Made by a program: the position numbers and the translations under genes | Notes under the pieces: model-generated | Seen by the model: only the letters and a program-made list of their open reading frames with translations | Databases searched by the model: none | What the model was told of the DNA's origin: nothing | Part shown: piece by piece, positions 5,088-6,815 of the stretch | How the letters are laid out: the number at the start of each line of letters is the position of its first letter | How positions within the stretch are numbered: position 1 is the first letter of the stretch | Source: UBA12276 sp041476285 | GTDB lineage: Archaea > Micrarchaeota > Micrarchaeia > Micrarchaeales > Micrarchaeaceae | Assembly: GCA_041476285.1 (NCBI GenBank) | Contig: JBGOTD010000042.1 | Span: 1 to 6,815 of the forward strand | DNA length: 6,815 bases | Direction: 5' to 3'

Positions 5088-6743
5088 ATGGCAGAAAATA
5101 ATTTAGGCGGACAACAGGTCCTATTGCTTCCAGAAGGATCTACAAGATTGTTAGGCAGAGATGCCCAGCGCACCAATATTGCAGTGGCTATAGCCGTTGC
5201 AGGTGCAGTAAAGACGACTCTCGGCCCAAAGGGCATGGACAAGATGATGGTAAGCGATCTTGGCGATGTGACAATAACAAACGACGGTGCGACAATACTC
5301 GAGGAGATGAATGTTGAGCACCCGGTAGCAAAGATAATGGTAAACATAGCAAAGACGCAGGACAAGGAGGTGGGTGACGGAACAACAAGCGTAGTCATAC
5401 TTGCTGGTGAGCTTCTAAAGGGCGCAGGAGACCTTCTCGATCAGGGCATACATCCAACCACAGTAATCCGCGGCTACAAGATGGCTGCAGATAAGGCAAA
5501 TGACATACTTAACGAATACGCCAAGTCCGTAGACATAAAGGACGAACAGACATTGCAGAAGATTGCAATGGTTTCAATGGGTTCAAAGAACGTAGGTGAC
5601 GAAGAAACGAAGAAAAAATTAGGAAAGATGGTAATCGATGCGGTAAAGCAGGTAATGGAGAAGGACGCTAGCGGAAAAACAATAGTGGACCACGATTTCA
5701 TAAAGGTTGAAAAGAAGGCAGGTGGAAACGTAGGCGATACTCAATTCATAAACGGCGTGCTGATAGACAAGGAGATCGCGCATCCGGGAATGCCAAAGTC
5801 CGTCACAAATGCGAAGATAGCCCTTCTTGACCTGGCACTTGAAATAGAGAAAACAGAGACAGATGCAAGAATAGAGATAACGTCACCGGAACAGATGCAG
5901 GCATTCCTACAACAGGAGGAACGCACACTGCGTGAGATGGTCGACAAGATAAAGAAAAGCGGTGCAAATGTCATATTCACCCAAAAGGGAATAGACGATG
6001 TTGCTCAGCACTTCCTTGCAAAGGCAGGGATAATAGCAGTAAGAAGGGTAAAGAAGAGCGACATAGAGAAGCTTTCAAGGGCATCAAAGGCAAAGATAGT
6101 TACAAGTCTTGACGACCTTGGTTCGAAGGATCTCGGCTTTGCAGGACTGGTAGAAGAGAGGAAGATAGCCGGAGAGCGGATGGTTTTCGTTGAGAAATGC
6201 AAGGACCCGAAGAGCGTAACAATCTTCGTAAGAGGCGGCACAGAACACGTTGTCGACGAGGCAGAGCGCTCGATAACAGACGTGATAGGTGCGATTTCAA
6301 GCGTTGTTGTTGACGGCAAGTACGTAATAGGAGGAGGCAGCATAGAGATAGACATTGCAAACGGCTTGAGGACGTATTCAGGAGATGTCGGCGGAAGGGA
6401 GCAGCTTGCAATACAGAAATTTGCAGATGCATTAGAGGCGATACCAAAAACGCTGTGTGAAAGCGCCGGAATGGACGCGATTGACACATTGGTGCAGCTC
6501 AGGAGCAAGCACAAGTCAAAGGATGGAAGCGCTTATGGAGTTGACATATTCAAGAATACGGTAAGCGACATGAGCAAGCAGGGAGTCTTCGAGCCGATGA
6601 AGGTGAAGAGCCAGGCAATAGACAGTGCCAGCGAAGCTGCGGAGATAATCCTCAGAATAGATGACATGATAAGCTCAAGGAGCAAGCCAAGAGGAGGCGG
6701 AGGCCCTGGAGGAATGGGCGATATGGGAGGAGAGGCAGACTGA
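5088..6743 (+). CDS. thsA: Thermosome subunit (group II chaperonin, HSP60/CCT family)
   Basis: This 551-residue, full-length group II chaperonin subunit builds double-ring ATP-driven folding chambers in the cytoplasm. The equatorial ATP site shows TLGPKGMDKM (44-53), GDVTITNDGATIL (59-71) and GDGTT (96-100, Asp97 for magnesium). IHPTTVIRGY (121-130) and INGVLIDKEIAHPGMPK (221-237) lead through the intermediate into the apical domain (about 220-370), which carries the built-in lid. GGTEHVVDEAERSITD (383-398) contains Asp390, the residue that activates the attacking water. GGGSIEID (415-422) closes the equatorial domain, with Ser in place of the usual Ala of GGGAxE. The C-terminal Gly/Met tail (536-551) projects into the cavity in homologues. 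GTGAT (5080-5084) is a usable ribosome-binding site 3 bases before the ATG. Archaea often have several paralogues (alpha, beta, gamma), so the symbol is nominal. A long, possibly heat-responsive leader precedes the gene. Confidence 0.97.
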   Translation: MAENNLGGQQVLLLPEGSTRLLGRDAQRTNIAVAIAVAGAVKTTLGPKGMDKMMVSDLGDVTITNDGATILEEMNVEHPVAKIMVNIAKTQDKEVGDGTTSVVILAGELLKGAGDLLDQGIHPTTVIRGYKMAADKANDILNEYAKSVDIKDEQTLQKIAMVSMGSKNVGDEETKKKLGKMVIDAVKQVMEKDASGKTIVDHDFIKVEKKAGGNVGDTQFINGVLIDKEIAHPGMPKSVTNAKIALLDLALEIEKTETDARIEITSPEQMQAFLQQEERTLREMVDKIKKSGANVIFTQKGIDDVAQHFLAKAGIIAVRRVKKSDIEKLSRASKAKIVTSLDDLGSKDLGFAGLVEERKIAGERMVFVEKCKDPKSVTIFVRGGTEHVVDEAERSITDVIGAISSVVVDGKYVIGGGSIEIDIANGLRTYSGDVGGREQLAIQKFADALEAIPKTLCESAGMDAIDTLVQLRSKHKSKDGSAYGVDIFKNTVSDMSKQGVFEPMKVKSQAIDSASEAAEIILRIDDMISSRSKPRGGGGPGGMGDMGGEAD

Positions 6744-6780
6744 TGCCAAACCTTTTAGAATTTAGGTTGGTTAATCTTAC

Positions 6781-6815
6781 ATGCCAAACAAGATAATCTT
6801 TGTCTGCGGTTCGCC
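6781..6815 (+). CDS. Start of an unidentified gene, cut off by window edge
   Basis: ATG at 6781 opens a frame reading MPNKIIFVCGS, followed by proline from the partial last codon. A charged start followed by a hydrophobic beta strand and a Gly-Ser-Pro turn is what the beginning of a Rossmann or P-loop nucleotide-binding protein looks like, for example a small kinase, but 12 residues cannot settle it. It begins 37 bases after the thermosome stop with no clear Shine-Dalgarno sequence; an A/T-rich stretch near 6751-6763 (CTTTTAGAATTTA) is at a distance that would suit a leaderless transcript. Confidence 0.5.
   Translation, partial: MPNKIIFVCGS

Noticed and set aside
6005..6514. Minus-strand open frame of 169 codons opposite the thermosome gene
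   Set aside because: It is a shadow of a strongly conserved coding region; the translation is Ser/Pro-rich with no recognisable motif.

Overview
The window comes from an archaeon. It encodes a group II chaperonin (thermosome) with a Gly/Met-rich tail, a single-OB-fold single-strand DNA-binding protein of the archaeal RPA/SSB type, and an Mrp/NBP35-type P-loop ATPase. The intergenic gaps carry archaeal-style TATA boxes 25-40 bases upstream of start codons, and AGA/AGG (Arg) and ATA (Ile) codons are frequent. The compact layout and short proteins would suit a small-genome archaeon such as a DPANN/Micrarchaeota-type lineage, but that placement is only a guess; the domain Archaea is well supported.

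Layout. 1-1295 (minus) is a sulfatase/alkaline-phosphatase-superfamily hydrolase whose C-terminus runs off the left edge. It is divergent from a two-gene plus-strand operon: a GT-B glycosyltransferase of family GT4 (1429-2592) and, four bases later, a multi-pass UPF0104/LPG-synthase-TM (flippase-like) membrane protein (2597-3628). The 133-bp divergent gap holds TATA boxes in both directions and a perfect 15-bp palindrome. The membrane protein meets the minus-strand SSB gene (3635-4009) tail to tail with only 6 bp between stops. A second divergent gap (4010-4156) separates SSB from mrp (4157-4966). The thermosome gene (5088-6743) follows on the plus strand after a 121-bp leader region. A further plus-strand gene starts at 6781 and runs off the right edge.

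How the genes relate. The left half looks like a small surface-glycan or glycolipid module: the glycosyltransferase transfers a sugar, the membrane protein could handle or flip a lipid-linked product, and the sulfatase-like enzyme could cleave or transfer a phosphate- or sulfate-type decoration. The substrates cannot be read from sequence. The right half is housekeeping: ssDNA binding, Fe-S-carrier-type ATPase and protein folding. No stretch longer than about 150 bases lacks a gene, and no tRNA, rRNA, CRISPR array or insertion sequence was seen.

The most notable oddities are an Mrp-type ATPase with no cysteine at all (so no CxxC cluster site), a sulfatase-like enzyme with Thr instead of Cys/Ser at the nucleophile position, and a perfect palindrome in the divergent glycan promoter. 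I do not see clear evidence of a wholly new multi-gene system here.
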